From: Kiritimatiellia bacterium
Lineage (GTDB): Bacteria > Verrucomicrobiota > Kiritimatiellia > RFP12 > UBA1067
NCBI GenBank assembly: GCA_017403825.1
Contig: JAFRDO010000027.1
Coordinates: forward strand, 172,616 to 236,615
Direction: 5' to 3'
Length of the DNA stretch: 64,000 nt
A program made the position numbers and the translations under genes. The notes beneath the pieces are model-generated. The model had not been told where the DNA came from. It saw only the letters and a list, made by a program, of their open reading frames with translations, and ran no database searches. Numbering within the stretch: position 1 is the stretch's first letter; each line of letters opens with the position of its first letter. Positions 62,243 to 64,000 of the stretch are shown here, in pieces.

Positions 62243-63544
62243 TTACTTCTTTTGCTCAAACCGCAAAAGAACGCCGCTGCCGCGCACGAGCGCAAGGTCG
62301 AACTCCGACCCGACTGGCGACCAGGTGCGGGCGAGCGCATCGAACCGCAGCATCGGCGCAGGCGCCTTGACACTTATCGTGCGGTCCTTCTTGTAGTCGC
62401 AGTTCACGACCATCAGGCATGGCGGCCTTCCGGGCACCTCGAACCTCGTGACGAGCGTCGTGTCCGCAAGGTCCTGCAGATCCTCAAGCTCCGCATACGG
62501 AGTCTCGGGAGTTATCTTAAGAAGCGCCTGGTCGCAGTATGGCGTAGTGCCCGGCGGGTGCCGTCCCTGGAAATACGCGCCGGAGAACTTCAGCCGCGAC
62601 AGGATCCGCGCTATCGATACGAACTCCCTGTTGAGCGTCTTAAGGACCTCGAACTTGTCGCTCGGCGTTCCGTCCATCTCCACGATCGCGCCGTCATGCC
62701 CCTTCCTGCTGTACACGTAGTAGTAGATGCCCTGCGCACCGTACGCGGCGGTAGTGTAGACGAGAAAGCGCATCTCGTCCGGACCGGGAATCCGAGGCGA
62801 GCGGGGCGAGGCGAGCTTGCCCGGCACCCACGTGCACGACTGCACGCCGTTCCAGAACGGAATCCGCCGCGCGCTCGCATTCTGGCGTATGATCCCAAGG
62901 TTGAGGAAGTAGTTCTGTCCGTCGCCCGTGCGCTTGAACTGGTAGTGGTCGTGGGTGATGAAATCAGGGCGCACGATCTCGCCGAAGAGCCTAACATGCT
63001 CCCAGTAGGCGCGAATGATGTCGCCCGCCACCCCCAGCTGCTCGTTGTTCGCGTACGTCGGCAGCAGGTTGATCCACGCCGCATGATTCGGGTCGACGCG
63101 GCGCAGCCACTCCACCTCCCTCGCGACTGAGACGAAGCGCTTCGCCGACGGCTCGTCGCGCAGCTGGTAAACGTAGAGAGCTGGGTGATCCTTGGTGCGG
63201 CGCAGCTCCTCTATCGCAGCCTTCTCCTTCTCAGGATCGGTGAACTCCAATCCGTAGTTCATGAAGTTTGGCTTGTAGATGGCACGCATCCCGTACTTCG
63301 CGAGCAAGTCGAGGTCTTCTGGCGTCGCAGCCCACGCCACGTTGAAGCCGCCCTCCTTGAGCTGCTTCACCCATGTCTCGTTCAGCGGAGGGCACTGCGC
63401 ATTCCCGCTCATCCAGCCCGGTCCGCCCCAGTATGACACGACGGGCTCGCCCGGGTCCCACCCCGGCGTCGCAAGGTCCGTTGCAAATGCAAGCGTCGCT
63501 GCCGAAACCGCCGCAGCACCGATCAAGAGTCGTTTCGTTTTCAT
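62243..63544 (-). CDS. Secreted TIM-barrel hydrolase-like protein, family not identified
   Basis: 433 residues. Signal peptide (KTKRLLIGAAAVSAATLAFA), then a barrel-like part with NETWVKQLKEGGFNVAWA, YVYQLRDEPSAKRF (Asp-Glu-Pro, a common site for a catalytic acid) and FITHDHYQFKR, and a beta-rich C-terminus (VTRFEVPGRPPCLMVVNCDY). It resembles glycoside hydrolases with a DEP-type strand-4 end, but I do not recognise a family. The ATG at 63544 is six bases past a -10 box: leaderless. Confidence 0.6.
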   Translation of the reverse strand: MKTKRLLIGAAAVSAATLAFATDLATPGWDPGEPVVSYWGGPGWMSGNAQCPPLNETWVKQLKEGGFNVAWAATPEDLDLLAKYGMRAIYKPNFMNYGLEFTDPEKEKAAIEELRRTKDHPALYVYQLRDEPSAKRFVSVAREVEWLRRVDPNHAAWINLLPTYANNEQLGVAGDIIRAYWEHVRLFGEIVRPDFITHDHYQFKRTGDGQNYFLNLGIIRQNASARRIPFWNGVQSCTWVPGKLASPRSPRIPGPDEMRFLVYTTAAYGAQGIYYYVYSRKGHDGAIVEMDGTPSDKFEVLKTLNREFVSIARILSRLKFSGAYFQGRHPPGTTPYCDQALLKITPETPYAELEDLQDLADTTLVTRFEVPGRPPCLMVVNCDYKKDRTISVKAPAPMLRFDALARTWSPVGSEFDLALVRGSGVLLRFEQKK

Positions 63545-63550
63545 GCAACA

Positions 63551-63556
63551 ATTATA
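63551..63556 (-). promoter_or_regulatory. Extended -10 box (leaderless)
   Basis: AATATGG-TATAAT, six bases before the ATG. Confidence 0.7.
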
Positions 63557-63561
63557 CCATA

Positions 63562-63702
63562 TTACCTTGCATAGAACTTGTCGAGGCATGCACGCCAGCC
63601 GTCCTCGCCGCCGGAGCCGACGGCGACAACCATCCACGCACCGCCCTTCGGCTCCCAACGCTCGCCCGGCGCGAGACGCAGCGATTCGGGCGGAGGCGCA
63701 CA
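63562..63702 (-). pseudogene. C-terminal remnant of an unknown gene
   Basis: A frame of 46 codons reads PPESLRLAPGERWEPKGGAW, then a VVAVGSGGEDGWRACLDKFYAR tail before the stop. The wording is protein-like and differs from the neighbouring frames, but there is no start and no upstream part. It may be the tail of a larger enzyme cut off by insertion next to the transposase remnant. Confidence 0.4.
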
Positions 63703-63783
63703 GGGGGGCGCCCATGGGGAGGCACCCCATTTCCAGCATCAGTTTTCAGTCTCTTCATCCCGTTTTCCGCAACCTATCCCATT

Positions 63784-64000
63784 TCATGCCGCAGGCGCCG
63801 CCTCCCCGGCCGCCTTAGCCATGCGCCATCCGTGCGACGAGAAGCCGAGCTCTCCAACGGCGTGCGCGGACACGTGCGCGGCGCTGAACCTGTCCCCAAG
63901 CCCGACGATCCACCTCCTCACGAACCCCTCGCTCCCGTATATCTTCCCACCGCTGATCTGCGCCACCCGCCTCGCCAGCGCCGCCTCTTCCAAGGGGAGA
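63784..64000 (-). CDS. C-terminus of a REP-associated (Y1-type) transposase, 5' part beyond right edge
   Basis: The frame is open to the right edge and ends at 63784. ALARRVAQISGGKIYGSEGF with VRRWIVGLGDRFS resembles the end of IS200-like REP-associated tyrosine transposases (pattern: G-x-x-x-GSExFV...). The catalytic part is not in the window, so the call rests on this tail only. Confidence 0.45.
   Translation of the reverse strand, partial: LPLEEAALARRVAQISGGKIYGSEGFVRRWIVGLGDRFSAAHVSAHAVGELGFSSHGWRMAKAAGEAAPAA

Overview
The window looks like a strictly anaerobic, fermentative, polysaccharide-degrading bacterium of the PVC superphylum, most like Kiritimatiellota or Lentisphaerota (an inference from gene content). 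The pointers are a sodium-pumping decarboxylase (oadBAG), a trimeric NADH-linked [FeFe] hydrogenase with its NuoE and NuoF partners, an anaerobic ribonucleotide reductase activase, a sigma factor overlapping a Ser/Thr kinase gene, secreted glycoside hydrolases, a giant BspA-type leucine-rich-repeat protein with a PVC-style C-terminus, and no oxygen-dependent enzyme.

1-8.9 kb: an AT-richer minus-strand cassette lying just 3' of a tRNA-Val gene. It encodes an RsiV-like (DUF3298) lipoprotein, a protein with a new helical N-terminus fused to an MraZ-like DNA-binding domain, a large membrane vWA/PKD protein, and a very large tubulin/FtsZ-superfamily protein that runs off the left edge. This is the best candidate in the window for an undescribed system: a second, division-like cytoskeletal and membrane module with its own MraZ-type regulator.

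9-25.4 kb: a cell-surface polysaccharide locus. It holds a tight operon (YihY, RmlD, a PaaK-type ligase, a Tat-exported phosphoesterase), glycosyltransferases of families 17, 2 and 4, two polytopic GT-C-like proteins, a nucleotide-sugar dehydrogenase, an epimerase, a heptose-type GHMP kinase, a D-lyxose-type isomerase and a flippase. 25.4-29.9 kb: the hydrogenase operon, which reads straight into the flippase and the GT4 gene. 30.3-35.3 kb: a small membrane protein, nrdG, oadBAG and a divergent hisI. 35.3-43.4 kb: a GH2 beta-galactosidase, Tex and a hybrid histidine kinase, each with its own promoter.

43.5-47.06 kb: an AT-richer patch of mosaic paralogous small membrane proteins, an IS1595-type transposase remnant, REP-like repeats, and a 387-bp MITE with 16-bp inverted ends and a 10-bp target duplication that contains the stop codon of the next gene. 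47-53.7 kb: a chain of overlapping genes (lysS, M20 peptidase, response regulator, histidine kinase, sigma factor, Ser/Thr kinase). 53.8-63.5 kb: a GH110-like beta-helix hydrolase, the 1983-residue LRR protein and a TIM-barrel hydrolase-like protein. The right edge holds a gene remnant and the C-terminus of a REP-type transposase.

A recurring promoter, TGGTATAAT, lies so close to many ATG codons (6 to 10 bases) that at least half a dozen genes should be transcribed without a leader. Genes with longer leaders have a Shine-Dalgarno-like sequence, at least in the clearest cases.
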